From positions 20,715-84,714 of the forward strand of contig NZ_JALNMH010000015.1 in NCBI RefSeq assembly GCF_023156535.1: a stretch of 64,000 nt of DNA. The letters are read 5' to 3'. Each line of letters starts with the position of its first letter. Within the stretch, counting starts at the first letter, position 1. Under the pieces are notes generated by a model. It saw nothing but the letters and a program-made list of their open reading frames with translations, did no database searches and was not told the origin of the DNA. Source of the stretch: Pseudomarimonas salicorniae (GTDB lineage: Bacteria; Pseudomonadota; Gammaproteobacteria; Xanthomonadales; Xanthomonadaceae). A program made the position numbers and the translations under genes. Shown in pieces: positions 9,123 through 16,541 of the stretch.

Positions 9123-9536
9123 ATGATGATCCGTGAAGTGATGACCCGGGGCGTGCATACGCTCGAATACTCGGCGAGCCTGCGCGAGGCCGCCCGGCTG
9201 ATGGCCGAGGAGGACATCGGCAGCGTGCCCGTTGTGCGCGACGAACAGCTGGTCGGCATGGTCACCGACCGCGACCTGGTGATCCGCGGCCTGGCCCGCA
9301 GCGTGGCCGAAGACGCTCCGCTGAGCACGGTGATGACGCCGGGCATCCGCTTCTGCTTCGACGATCAAAGCGTCGAGGAGGTCGCGTCGATCATGGCCGA
9401 GCTGGGCGTTCGCCGGCTGCCCGTGGTCGACCGGGAGAAGCGCCTGGTCGGTTTCATCTCGCTGGCCAACATCAATGGGGCCGAGAGCCTGCGCGCGCTC
9501 GACACGCTGCTCGACGGCGTTGCCACGCCGCATTGA
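9123..9536 (+). CDS. CBS-domain pair protein
   Basis: A 137-residue protein consisting only of two CBS motifs (about residues 5-65 and 70-130), including VREEVMTRGVHTLEYSASL-type and LVGMVTDRDLVIRGLA segments typical of adenosyl-nucleotide-binding Bateman modules. Stand-alone CBS proteins usually sense AMP/ATP or S-adenosyl-methionine and modulate a partner; the partner here is unknown. AAGGA lies upstream of two adjacent ATG codons (9123 and 9126). The next gene begins 13 bases after the stop, so the two are probably one operon. Confidence 0.85.
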   Translation: MMIREVMTRGVHTLEYSASLREAARLMAEEDIGSVPVVRDEQLVGMVTDRDLVIRGLARSVAEDAPLSTVMTPGIRFCFDDQSVEEVASIMAELGVRRLPVVDREKRLVGFISLANINGAESLRALDTLLDGVATPH

Positions 9537-9549
9537 CCGGGAGGCCTGT

Positions 9550-10050
9550 ATGCACGTACGTCACGTCTATTCCGCTTCCGATCTCGCCATGGCTGGCGCC
9601 TGCGTGGCCGCAGTCCGGCAGATGGGCATCACGGATGATCGCATCTCGGTCTTCGCCCGAGAGGGCGTCGAACTGGCCGAGATCCCAGCCGAGTGGAAGG
9701 CCGATGCGCCGACCGACTTCTGCCCCGGCATGCTGCGCGGCGCCGCCGGCGGGGGCGGTGCCGGCCTGCTCGCCGGCACCATCGCCATGGCCATTCCGGC
9801 CCTCGGTGTGACAGTGGGCGGGGCAGCCTTGCTCGGCCTTGCCGGGAGCATGATCGGCGCCTGGGCAGGCGCCCTGGTGGGTTCGGCGCTGCCCAGCGAG
9901 GTCGAGCGGCGTTACCGCGAGCGCATCGAGGCCGGCGAACTGCTGGTCGTGGTCGACGCCGAGGAGGAGCGCCTGCCTGAGCTCGACTCTCGGATGCTGC
10001 GCGCCGGTGCCATCCGCCTCGAGTTCGAGCAGGCGACCGTTCTGAGCTGA
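9550..10050 (+). CDS. glycine-zipper stress protein
   Basis: A 166-residue protein. Residues 1-60 look like a small alpha/beta domain; residues 63-115 are a long Gly/Ala-rich hydrophobic stretch (GAAGGGGAGLLAGTIAMAIP, then GGAALLGLAGSMIGAWAGALVG) with GxxxG spacing, suggesting one or two membrane-inserted hairpins of the glycine-zipper kind; the rest is charged and ends in a beta-type domain. This layout is seen in proteins annotated as general-stress or DUF1269-like. Function is unknown. It follows the CBS gene at 13 bases with a GGGAGG ribosome site. Confidence 0.7.
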   Translation: MHVRHVYSASDLAMAGACVAAVRQMGITDDRISVFAREGVELAEIPAEWKADAPTDFCPGMLRGAAGGGGAGLLAGTIAMAIPALGVTVGGAALLGLAGSMIGAWAGALVGSALPSEVERRYRERIEAGELLVVVDAEEERLPELDSRMLRAGAIRLEFEQATVLS

Positions 10051-10073
10051 GCGTTCCCTCGGGAGATATTCGG

Positions 10074-11084
10074 ATGAGGACCAAGAACTCCAGACCAAGC
10101 GGCGATTCCGGGCCGCAGCTCGCCGAGCAGGCCGCCGCGCGCCACCGTGCCCTGCAGGAAGAGGCCATGTCCCGAAACGGCACGGGCGGAAACGGTGCGG
10201 ACAACGACGACAAGCCCGTCCAGGCCGGCTCGCGCACGCAGCCGGAGAATCCTCTGCCGGGCCAGCACCTGGACAAGCCCGGGTCCGAGGCCGAGCTGAA
10301 GCTCGCGCCGCGCTTCAAGGCTCCCGACTACCAAGGTAGCGGCAAGCTGGAGGGGCGCGTGGCCTTGATTACCGGTGGCGATTCGGGCATCGGTCGAGCG
10401 GTGGCCGTTCTGTACGCGCGCGAAGGCGCCGACGTGGCCGTGGTGTACCTCAATGAGCACGAGGATGCGCAGGAGACCGCCCGTCACGTGGCGAAGGAAG
10501 GCCGGCGCTGCCTGCTGATTCCGGGGGATGTCTCCTCGCGCGAGTTCTGTGATGAGGCCGTCGCCCGAGCCGTGGCCGAGTTCGGACGCATCGATGTGCT
10601 GGTCAACAACGCCGCCTTCCAGCAACACGTAGAGCGCATCGAGGACCTGTCGGACGCGCAGATCGAAGAGACCTTCCGTACCAACATCTTCGCCTACCTG
10701 TATTTCGCCCGGGCCTGCGTGCCGCACATGGGGGCGGGCAGCGCGATCGTGAACTGCGGTTCGGTCACCGGCCTCGACGGCAGCGGCGGACTGCTCGACT
10801 ACTCCGCGACCAAGGGCGCGATCCACGCCCTGACCCGCTCGCTGGCCAAGCAGCTCCTGCCGCGGAGCATACGCGTCAACGCCGTCGCCCCCGGGCCGGT
10901 CTGGACGCCGCTCAATCCGGCCGACCGCGAGGCCGATGACGTTGCCGAATTCGGCGCCGACAGCGGCATGGGTCGCCCCGCCCAGCCGGAGGAGCTGTCC
11001 CCGGCCTTTGTCTTTCTCGCCGCACCCTGCTGTTCGAGCTATATCACCGGCATCGTGCTGCCGGTCACCGGCGAGCCGGACTGA
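10074..11084 (+). CDS. SDR family oxidoreductase, general-stress type
   Basis: A short-chain dehydrogenase of 336 residues. A hydrophilic N-terminal extension of about 90 residues (containing PENPLPGQHLDKPGSEAEL) precedes the Rossmann core: TGGDSGIGRA cofactor loop near residue 99, NNAA near residue 177, catalytic Ser then YSATKGA near residue 242, and a C-terminal GEPD. This N-terminal tail and the TGGDSGIG loop are characteristic of the YhdF/YhxC/Gsp39 group of stress-induced dehydrogenases, presumably NAD(P)H-dependent with unknown substrate. It follows the glycine-zipper gene by 23 bases and probably shares its transcript. Confidence 0.88.
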   Translation: MRTKNSRPSGDSGPQLAEQAAARHRALQEEAMSRNGTGGNGADNDDKPVQAGSRTQPENPLPGQHLDKPGSEAELKLAPRFKAPDYQGSGKLEGRVALITGGDSGIGRAVAVLYAREGADVAVVYLNEHEDAQETARHVAKEGRRCLLIPGDVSSREFCDEAVARAVAEFGRIDVLVNNAAFQQHVERIEDLSDAQIEETFRTNIFAYLYFARACVPHMGAGSAIVNCGSVTGLDGSGGLLDYSATKGAIHALTRSLAKQLLPRSIRVNAVAPGPVWTPLNPADREADDVAEFGADSGMGRPAQPEELSPAFVFLAAPCCSSYITGIVLPVTGEPD

Positions 11085-11179
11085 GCGCCGCGCTGCTGAC
11101 GCCGCCTCTGATTCCCCGGCGCGCCGGGTGCCGGCTCAGCTTTTACCTGCGACGATGACCGGGCGCTTCTGCCCATCCA

Positions 11180-11198
11180 GGGAGGCGTTCCGCCTCCC
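11180..11198. terminator. hairpin between convergent genes
   Basis: An 8-bp perfect stem (GGGAGGCG, 11180-11187, with 11191-11198) and a 3-nt loop lie between the stop codons of the SDR gene and of the opposing small gene. No T-run is present on either side, so termination is likely but weak. Confidence 0.4.
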
Positions 11199-11258
11199 GC
11201 TTCGTCCTACGGTGGCCACGCTCCGCAGCAGGACGGAGCGCAGGCAGGCGGACCGGCT

Positions 11259-11591
11259 TCAGTGAACCCGGCTCGAGCCGAACCACAGCGGGTCGTGTCC
11301 GCTGTCGGGGTCGAGGTCCAGTGTGCCGCCCATGGCCATCTGCTCCGATACGCGGCGCACCTCGCGCGCGCTGTGCGCGTCGGGCACATCGATCTCGAGC
11401 ATGCACTCGAGCAGGCCGACGGGCAGGGCCGGCGGAGCCGGCTGGCTTAGGTCGGCAACCGGCCGCGCGCCGTCTTCGTCGGCAATCAGGGACTGGGCGA
11501 CGAGCGAGACACCGTCGATCCGGGCCAGTCGCTCGACAAGGCGCTGGGTGGTGCCGGGGTCGCTGACGAGGTGGAGCTGCAGGATGGGCAT
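11259..11591 (-). CDS. hypothetical protein, sigma-54-type promoter upstream
   Basis: A 110-residue protein I do not recognise. It begins MPILQLHLVSDPGTTQRLVE, a beta strand followed by an amphipathic helix, then a Pro-rich link (about residues 48-58) and a second alpha/beta stretch; the end is polar. The ATG at 11591 has GGAG upstream and defines a compact protein; the frame runs on upstream but into the intergenic region. A strong -24/-12 promoter (11663-11679) points directly at it with about 60 bases of leader, which is the best clue to its regulation by the response regulator encoded nearby. Confidence 0.65.
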   Translation of the reverse strand: MPILQLHLVSDPGTTQRLVERLARIDGVSLVAQSLIADEDGARPVADLSQPAPPALPVGLLECMLEIDVPDAHSAREVRRVSEQMAMGGTLDLDPDSGHDPLWFGSSRVH

Positions 11592-11662
11592 GGACGGACT
11601 CCAGTAGGCTATCCAGGGCCGCCGGGGCGCCTGGGCACTGTCAGGGCGGGCAGCTACAGCGC

Positions 11663-11679
11663 AGCATCTTCCGTGCCAG
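11663..11679 (-). promoter_or_regulatory. sigma-54 (-24/-12) promoter
   Basis: On the minus strand the sequence CTGGCACGGAAGATGCT matches the sigma-54 consensus (YTGGCACG-RNNN-TTGCW) at all but one conserved base, with the obligatory GG-N10-GC spacing. It reads into the 110-residue gene at 11591. The palindrome at 11755-11769 is about 100-115 bases upstream of the expected transcription start, a usual distance for an activator site. Confidence 0.75.
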
Positions 11680-11754
11680 CACCCGGCCCTCCGGTCACCT
11701 GCCCGATCGACCACGGTGCCTTGCGCGACGCATGTCGGAAAGTCCTGCAACGGC

Positions 11755-11769
11755 GGGAAGATTTTTCCC
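11755..11769. promoter_or_regulatory. candidate activator binding palindrome
   Basis: GGGAAGATTTTTCCC is a GGGAA-N5-TTCCC dyad, striking in GC-rich DNA. A nearly identical dyad lies near the sigma-54 response regulator gene (14954-14967). Its distance to the promoter at 11663-11679 fits an upstream activating sequence. The link to that regulator is inference. Confidence 0.45.
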
Positions 11770-12125
11770 GCGATCGCATCGCCCGCGATCAGCGTCCTCC
11801 GCCCGCGCCTCAGGTCGCCCGCGGGGCGATCGGGCGGAATGCCCGGGCCTGACTGCCACGTCGCACGACCCTCGTTCAGCCAGGCGCCGGTGTCTTGCGG
11901 GTCCTGTGGCGGCGAGCTTCGGGGCTGGCTACGCAGCATCCCGGCGCGTACGGACCGCATGCAGTACGGGCTTCTGGAATTCGCGGCGGACTCGCGGCCG
12001 CGATGACGCCCGGTCCGGATCGGGGGCGACCCGGCACCCTGCACGGGAACGTCCCGGCGCAGCTGGTACGGCGAAAGTACAGGTTCATGAATCCATCCGC
12101 ACTTAACAAAGCGTTGGAGCATGTG

Positions 12126-12142
12126 TTGGTATGGAAGCTGCA
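12126..12142 (+). promoter_or_regulatory. probable sigma-54 promoter
   Basis: TTGGTATGGAAGCTGCA has GG-N10-GC spacing and fits YTGGCACG-RNNN-TTGCW except for two pyrimidine changes in the -24 box and one mismatch in the -12 box. It lies 46 bases before the ATG of the 58-residue gene. Weaker than the promoter at 11663 but in the same intergenic region. Confidence 0.5.
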
Positions 12143-12188
12143 ATCCGCTCCCTGCCCGGATGACCGGGTGCGCCTATCGGAGCAAGAC

Positions 12189-12365
12189 ATGACCAGCAAG
12201 AAGCAAGGCGGCCCTTCCCAGGCCGAGCGGAAACAGAGCCCGCAGCGTCACGAGGGTTCCAGCAGCCAGCTGCAGCAGCGTCAGCGCGAGGCCGGCCAGC
12301 CGCAGGACAAGGCGCGCGATGAAGAACGCGTCCAGCAGCGCGGTCGTTCGACCGAGCAGCGCTGA
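12189..12365 (+). CDS. small disordered hydrophilic protein
   Basis: A 58-residue protein, MTSKKQGGPSQAERKQSPQR and onward, made almost only of Gln, Arg, Lys, Glu, Ser and Gly, with no hydrophobic core, so almost certainly intrinsically disordered. It resembles the KGG/GsiB-type hydrophilins that accumulate in stationary phase or desiccation. CGGAG lies 8 bases before the ATG. A probable sigma-54 promoter precedes it and a GC-rich hairpin follows it. The identification as a hydrophilin is inference from composition. Confidence 0.6.
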   Translation: MTSKKQGGPSQAERKQSPQRHEGSSSQLQQRQREAGQPQDKARDEERVQQRGRSTEQR

Positions 12366-12375
12366 GTCCTTGCCC

Positions 12376-12401
12376 GGCGGGCGGCGCAGCCGCCGCCCGC
12401 C
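12376..12401 (+). terminator. GC-rich hairpin after the small gene
   Basis: An 11-bp perfect stem (GGCGGGCGGCG, 12376-12386 with 12391-12401) and 4-nt loop start 10 bases after the stop codon. No immediate T-run; a CTATTTT stretch follows 9 bases later. It may terminate or only attenuate transcription into the BON gene. Confidence 0.5.
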
Positions 12402-12472
12402 AATCGAGCTCTATTTTGCATCGTTTGCAGCGCGGCGCCTTTCAAGGCTGCGCACTGATCGGAGTTGCCAAC

Positions 12473-13480
12473 ATGAGTCATCGAAACGACACCCTGCAGT
12501 ACCGCTACCCGCCGGTTCGCCAGGAGGGCCAGGGTTCGGGCCCTGTGACCTGCGGCGAATACCAGGACTACGCTCACGACTATCACGAAGCCGCCGGACA
12601 GGACTGGTCGAACGGCCGCGACCAGGGGCCGTACCGGACCGTGCCGATCCAGGGCCGCTATCGGGTCGAGGAGACCTCCCCTGGCGGATACGGACGGGCC
12701 GCCAATGCACAGCAGGAGTTCGGTCCCGAGGCGTATCGCCGGGAAGGTGGGCGTGGCGGCTGGCAGTCGGCCTACCCGTATGGCGGTGGGTCGCGTCGAG
12801 GAGCGCAGCCGGGCCGCGGGCCGTCCCGGGACGATCCCACCCAATCCTGGCGCGGGCCGGACCCCTATGGCTATCCGGGCACCCAGGTGCTGGGCGATGC
12901 CGCCAACGAGCAGGGTATCGATGAGGGTGAGCCGTATCGCTACGCAGCGCACCGCCTGCGTGAGCACCGACCGGATGCCATGCCGGCGGGCTACGCCGGT
13001 GCCCGACAGGGCGAGTTCTCGGGCGGCGGCAATCGCTACGGCGACCCCGTGGCCTCCCAATTGCCCTACGCGTGGAACCAGGGGCCGCGGCGAGCGGCCA
13101 TCCCGGCCTACCAGTCCGATCATTTCGGTTTCACCGGCCGGGCACCGAAAGGCTATGAGCGCTCGGACGAGCGAATCCGTGAGGATCTCTGCGAGCGCCT
13201 CACCGAGGCCGCAGACATCGATCCCAGCGAGGTCAGCATCGAGGTGAGCGGGGGGCGGGTGACCCTGTCCGGTGAGGTCGAGGCGCGCTGGATGCGGCAC
13301 CAGATCGAGAATCTGGCCGATGCCTGCCCGGGCGTGCGCGATATCGACAACCGGCTGACCGTGGCCTCGGTCCGCTCCCGCCAGCAGGGCCAGGGCGGCG
13401 CGTCCAACGGAAACGGCTCACTGGGCAATGCTCAGCGCCAGGGCGCCCAGGCCGGCGAGACGCAGCGCAAGAAGCAGTAG
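12473..13480 (+). CDS. BON domain protein with long disordered N-terminal region
   Basis: A 335-residue protein. Residues 1-220 are low complexity, rich in Gly, Tyr, Arg, Gln and Pro, without signal peptide. Residues about 222-300 form a BON domain (SDERIREDLCERLTEA, then VSGGRVTLSGEVEARW and ACPGVRDIDNRL), a fold found in OsmY and in phospholipid- or membrane-associated proteins. A Gln/Gly tail ends the protein. Similar 'BON with SWFGDxxA-like linker' proteins are widespread in stress islands, but this N-terminus is unusual. GGAG precedes the ATG at 12473. Likely in the same stress-response cluster. Confidence 0.8.
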   Translation: MSHRNDTLQYRYPPVRQEGQGSGPVTCGEYQDYAHDYHEAAGQDWSNGRDQGPYRTVPIQGRYRVEETSPGGYGRAANAQQEFGPEAYRREGGRGGWQSAYPYGGGSRRGAQPGRGPSRDDPTQSWRGPDPYGYPGTQVLGDAANEQGIDEGEPYRYAAHRLREHRPDAMPAGYAGARQGEFSGGGNRYGDPVASQLPYAWNQGPRRAAIPAYQSDHFGFTGRAPKGYERSDERIREDLCERLTEAADIDPSEVSIEVSGGRVTLSGEVEARWMRHQIENLADACPGVRDIDNRLTVASVRSRQQGQGGASNGNGSLGNAQRQGAQAGETQRKKQ

Positions 13481-13502
13481 TCTCGGCAAAGCCCGCGCCG
13501 AC

Positions 13503-13530
13503 CCGCCCGCCCCGGTGACGGGGCGGGCGG
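13503..13530. terminator. bidirectional terminator hairpin
   Basis: An 11-bp GC stem (CCGCCCGCCCC, 13503-13513, with 13520-13530) and 6-nt loop sits between the stop codons of the convergent BON and response-regulator genes, suited to ending transcription from both sides. Confidence 0.6.
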
Positions 13531-13544
13531 CCTTGCGTCCGGAC

Positions 13545-14867
13545 TCATGCCGGGTCGACGCCGCGGTGCAGGCGGTTGTAGATGGTTTTGACGCTGACAC
13601 CCAGGGCCCGCGCGGTGCGCGTCTTGTCATGGTTGTAGAAGGCCAGCGTCTTGCTCAGCAGCCGGCGCTCGACTTCCTCGAAGCTCATGCCCACGGTCAC
13701 CGTGAAGCTGCCGGCGGTCTCCGGCATCGCCTGGCCCCAGCGCACGTCCCGCAGGGGCTCCCGGATGCTGTCGCCGCGGGCGCTGATATAGGCCCGGCCG
13801 ACCACGTTGCGGAGCTCGCGCACATTGCCGGGCCACGGATAGCGCTGCAGCTGCTGCAGGGCGGTCGGCGTGAACTGCTTGCGGGTGCCGTGCCGCTCGT
13901 TGAGCCGGGCCAGGAACAGCCAGGCCAGCGGCGCGATGTCCTCGGGCCGCTCGCGCAGCGGCGGGATCGGCAGCGGAAACTCGCCGAGCCGGTAGTAGAC
14001 GTCGTTGCGGAAGCTGCCGTCGGCCACCGCCTCGCGGGTGGGACGGTTGGTGGCGGCGACGATGCGCGTGTCTACGGCGATCTCGCTGTCGCCGCCCAGC
14101 CGACGCACCGCACGCTCCTCGAGCACGCGCAGCAGGTGGGCCTGCAGGTGGGTCGGCATCTCGGTGATCTCGTCGAGGAACAGAGTCCCGCCAGCTGCCT
14201 GCTCGAAGTAGCCGACGTGGCGGCCGGTGGCGCCGGTGAAACTGCCGCGCTCGTGGCCGAACAACTGGCTGCCGAGCAGCTCGGCCGAGACCGCGCCGCA
14301 GTTCACCGCGACGAACGGCCCGGGGCGGCCGCTGGCCTGGTGGATGGCGCGGGCGACCAGCTCCTTGCCGACCCCGCTCTCGCCCTGGATCAGCACGCTG
14401 GCATCGGTCGGGCCGACCAGGCGGATCTGCCGAAGCAGCTCGGCCAGCGCCGATGACTTGCCGACCAGGCCGAAGCGTTCCCGCTCGGCGTCCTCGTCGC
14501 GACCGCGCGCCTGCGCCACCGAGCGGAGCAGGGCGGTGTACTGCGCGGGCTCGATCGGCTTCACCAGATAGTCGGCGCAGGGCGAGCGCACCGCCTGCAC
14601 CGCCGTCTCGATCGAGGGTGAGCCGGTCACCACCACCACACGGGTATCAGCCTCCTCCAACCGGCGCAGAAGGTCCATGCCGCTGCCGTCGGGCAGTCCA
14701 AGATCGACCAGGGCGAGATCAAAGGTCTGCTCGTCGAGCCGGCGGCGGGCCTGCTCCAGGTCCGCTGCAAGGATCGCCTCGAAGCCCTCGGCGCGGGCAA
14801 TGCAGGCGGCGGATCGGGCGAAGCCGGCGTCGTCGTCGACGATCAGCAGTGTGGGGGCAACAGGCAT
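13545..14867 (-). CDS. sigma-54-dependent response regulator (orphan, NtrC type)
   Basis: A bacterial enhancer-binding protein of about 440 residues: receiver domain (LLIVDDD acidic pair, phospho-acceptor Asp in LVDLGLPDGSG, conserved Lys in YLVKPIEP), AAA+ domain (Walker A GESGVGKE, sigma-54 contact loop, Walker B GTLFLDEI) and a Fis-type helix-turn-helix at the C-terminus (TARALGVSVKTIYNRLHRG). The contact loop reads GSFTGA rather than GAFTGA, a tolerated variant. Starts at 14867 or 14879 are equally possible; neither has a strong ribosome site, and the frame continues to 14969. No histidine kinase gene is adjacent. It probably controls the nearby -24/-12 promoters. Confidence 0.9.
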   Translation of the reverse strand: MPVAPTLLIVDDDAGFARSAACIARAEGFEAILAADLEQARRRLDEQTFDLALVDLGLPDGSGMDLLRRLEEADTRVVVVTGSPSIETAVQAVRSPCADYLVKPIEPAQYTALLRSVAQARGRDEDAERERFGLVGKSSALAELLRQIRLVGPTDASVLIQGESGVGKELVARAIHQASGRPGPFVAVNCGAVSAELLGSQLFGHERGSFTGATGRHVGYFEQAAGGTLFLDEITEMPTHLQAHLLRVLEERAVRRLGGDSEIAVDTRIVAATNRPTREAVADGSFRNDVYYRLGEFPLPIPPLRERPEDIAPLAWLFLARLNERHGTRKQFTPTALQQLQRYPWPGNVRELRNVVGRAYISARGDSIREPLRDVRWGQAMPETAGSFTVTVGMSFEEVERRLLSKTLAFYNHDKTRTARALGVSVKTIYNRLHRGVDPA

Positions 14868-14953
14868 GGCGCGAGGCATCCGTGAAACGATGCGCCGATC
14901 CTGCATCAGCCCGAAGTGCGGGTCGTGAATCTCTCCTGTCCGCGGCTCAGGAA

Positions 14954-14967
14954 GGAAAAAATTTCCC
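14954..14967. promoter_or_regulatory. second GGGAA-N5-TTCC palindrome
   Basis: On the minus strand GGGAAATTTTTTCC lies about 90 bases upstream of the response-regulator start and matches the dyad at 11755-11769. It may be an autoregulatory site for that regulator. Only two copies were found by eye. Confidence 0.4.
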
Positions 14968-14993
14968 ACTGAGCATGCAGTTTGCCCGCCCGC

Positions 14994-15659
14994 TCAGCTG
15001 CCCAGGCGGGCGTCCATCCACAGCGCCAGGTCACGGATCTCTTCGGCACACACCGCATGCTGCATCGGATACTCGTGCCATTCCACCTGGACGCCCAGCT
15101 GCCGCAGCCGCTGCGCGGACAGCGTCCCGGCCTGGTGCGGGACTACCGGATCGAGGCTGCCATGGGCCATGAACACCGGCGTCGCGCGACCGGCATCGGT
15201 GCTCTCGGCGGCGGTGGATTCGGCGAGCGGAAGATAGGTCGACAGGGCGATCATGCCCAGCAGGGGCTCCTGGCGGCGTAGCCCGGTGGCCAGGGTGATC
15301 GCGCCACCCTGTGAGAAGCCAGCCAGCAGGATGCGCTCGGGCGGCGTGCCGCGTTCGACCTCGCGTGCGATCAGGGTCTCGACGGCCCCGATCGATGCGC
15401 GCACCCCGGGCTCGTCCTCGCGGCGCTGGGTGAAGTCCATGCCGAGGATGTCGTACCAGGCGCGCATGTGCATGCCGCCGTTGAGGGTGACCGGCATCAC
15501 CGGCGCATGCGGAAAGACGAATCGGATCCCCGGCCAGTGCGGGCGCACCAGCTCGGGCACGATCGGGGCGAAGTCGTGGCCATCGGCGCCGAGTCCATGC
15601 AGCCAGATGATGCTGTAGCGGGTCTCGGGGCGGGTGCAGGTTTCGATGGTCTCGAGCAT
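14994..15659 (-). CDS. phospholipase/carboxylesterase family hydrolase
   Basis: A cytoplasmic alpha/beta hydrolase of 221 residues related to carboxylesterase EstB and acyl-protein thioesterase. It shows the family N-terminus with IIWLHGLGADGHDF, the nucleophile elbow GFSQGG, the acid in MAHGSLDPVVP and the catalytic His in YPMQHAVC. It hydrolyses carboxylic esters with short acyl chains; the natural substrate is unknown. GGAAG lies ahead of the ATG at 15659; the longer frame upstream is antisense to the next gene. Divergent from the 2OG-Fe oxygenase gene. Confidence 0.92.
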   Translation of the reverse strand: MLETIETCTRPETRYSIIWLHGLGADGHDFAPIVPELVRPHWPGIRFVFPHAPVMPVTLNGGMHMRAWYDILGMDFTQRREDEPGVRASIGAVETLIAREVERGTPPERILLAGFSQGGAITLATGLRRQEPLLGMIALSTYLPLAESTAAESTDAGRATPVFMAHGSLDPVVPHQAGTLSAQRLRQLGVQVEWHEYPMQHAVCAEEIRDLALWMDARLGS

Positions 15660-15737
15660 GGGCGGGCTTCCGGCGAAACGCCGTAGTGTGCGGCGACACG
15701 GCTTCACGCGCCAGCGCGTACGGCGCACAATGCCCGG

Positions 15738-16478
15738 ATGACCCTGGCCCGTTTTCCTGCCTGGCGTCTCGACGACGAGGCGCCGGCATCGCTGATCCGC
15801 CAGCAGGGATTCGCCCTGCTCGGCCCCGACGCCACCCGCCGACTGTGCGGCGAGCCGCTGCCCGCGCTGGATACCCTGCCGGCCTTCTGGGGCGACCTGC
15901 CGCTGGACGAGCACCTGCGCGATGGTGGCCGCTACCGGCATCGTCGCCACGCCTCGCTGGTGATCCGCCCGCCGGCGATCGAGATCGCTCCGCGCCGGCC
16001 GCACTGGCAGCCGCTTGACTACAACGCCCTGCACGGCGGCTTCGAGCGCTGGTTCGCGCCCTGCACCGATCCCTTCCTGGCCGCGCCGGCGCTGCGCTCG
16101 CTTCTGCGCGGTCTCGCCGCCACTTTCGCCGAGGTCGCCGGGCATCCGGTTCCCTTTGTCGAGATGCACCAGTTCCGCATCACCACCGCCGACGGCATCG
16201 GCCGTCCCACCCCCGAGGGCGCCCACCGCGACGGCGTCGATTTCGTCGCCGTGCTGCTGGTCGACCGGCAGGCGGTGCGCGGCGGTGAGACCCGCGTCTT
16301 CCAGGCTGAGGGCATGGCAGGCATTCGTTTCACCATGGAGCAGCCGTGGACCGCCTTGCTACTCGACGACGCACGGGTCATCCACGAGACCACGCCTCTG
16401 CAGCCCGATGATGCTGCAGGCTGGCGCGACACCCTGGTCCTGACCTTCCGCCGAGACGGATTTCTCGATCCGAGCTAA
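15738..16478 (+). CDS. 2OG-Fe(II) dioxygenase family protein
   Basis: A 246-residue protein with the iron-binding facial triad HRDGVDF (His and Asp, near residues 166-168) and RVIHETTPL (His near residue 216), followed by the Arg of DTLVLTFRR that would bind 2-oxoglutarate. The pattern, including VEMHQFRI and GGETRVF, fits the Pfam '2OG-Fe dioxygenase' family that includes L-isoleucine 4-hydroxylase, so hydroxylation of a free amino acid or related small molecule is plausible. No pathway partner is adjacent. Start ATG at 15738; divergent from the esterase. Confidence 0.82.
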   Translation: MTLARFPAWRLDDEAPASLIRQQGFALLGPDATRRLCGEPLPALDTLPAFWGDLPLDEHLRDGGRYRHRRHASLVIRPPAIEIAPRRPHWQPLDYNALHGGFERWFAPCTDPFLAAPALRSLLRGLAATFAEVAGHPVPFVEMHQFRITTADGIGRPTPEGAHRDGVDFVAVLLVDRQAVRGGETRVFQAEGMAGIRFTMEQPWTALLLDDARVIHETTPLQPDDAAGWRDTLVLTFRRDGFLDPS

Positions 16479-16541
16479 AGGCGGAACGATCGGCGTCCTG
16501 CCTGGATCGAAGGGGGGCGCCGTCCTCGGCGTTCCGTTCGG

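Larger units (their letters stand above)
11592..12188. other. long regulatory intergenic region
   Basis: No convincing gene fills these 597 bases. A frame on the plus strand that would extend the next gene upstream has no ribosome site and atypical composition. The region holds two sigma-54-type promoters pointing outward in opposite directions (11663-11679 minus, 12126-12142 plus) and one GGGAA-N5-TTCCC palindrome (11755-11769). Confidence 0.6.

Noticed and set aside
11895..12188. Upstream extension of the 58-residue hydrophilin frame
   Set aside because: No ribosome site, mixed composition, and it would cover a probable sigma-54 promoter.
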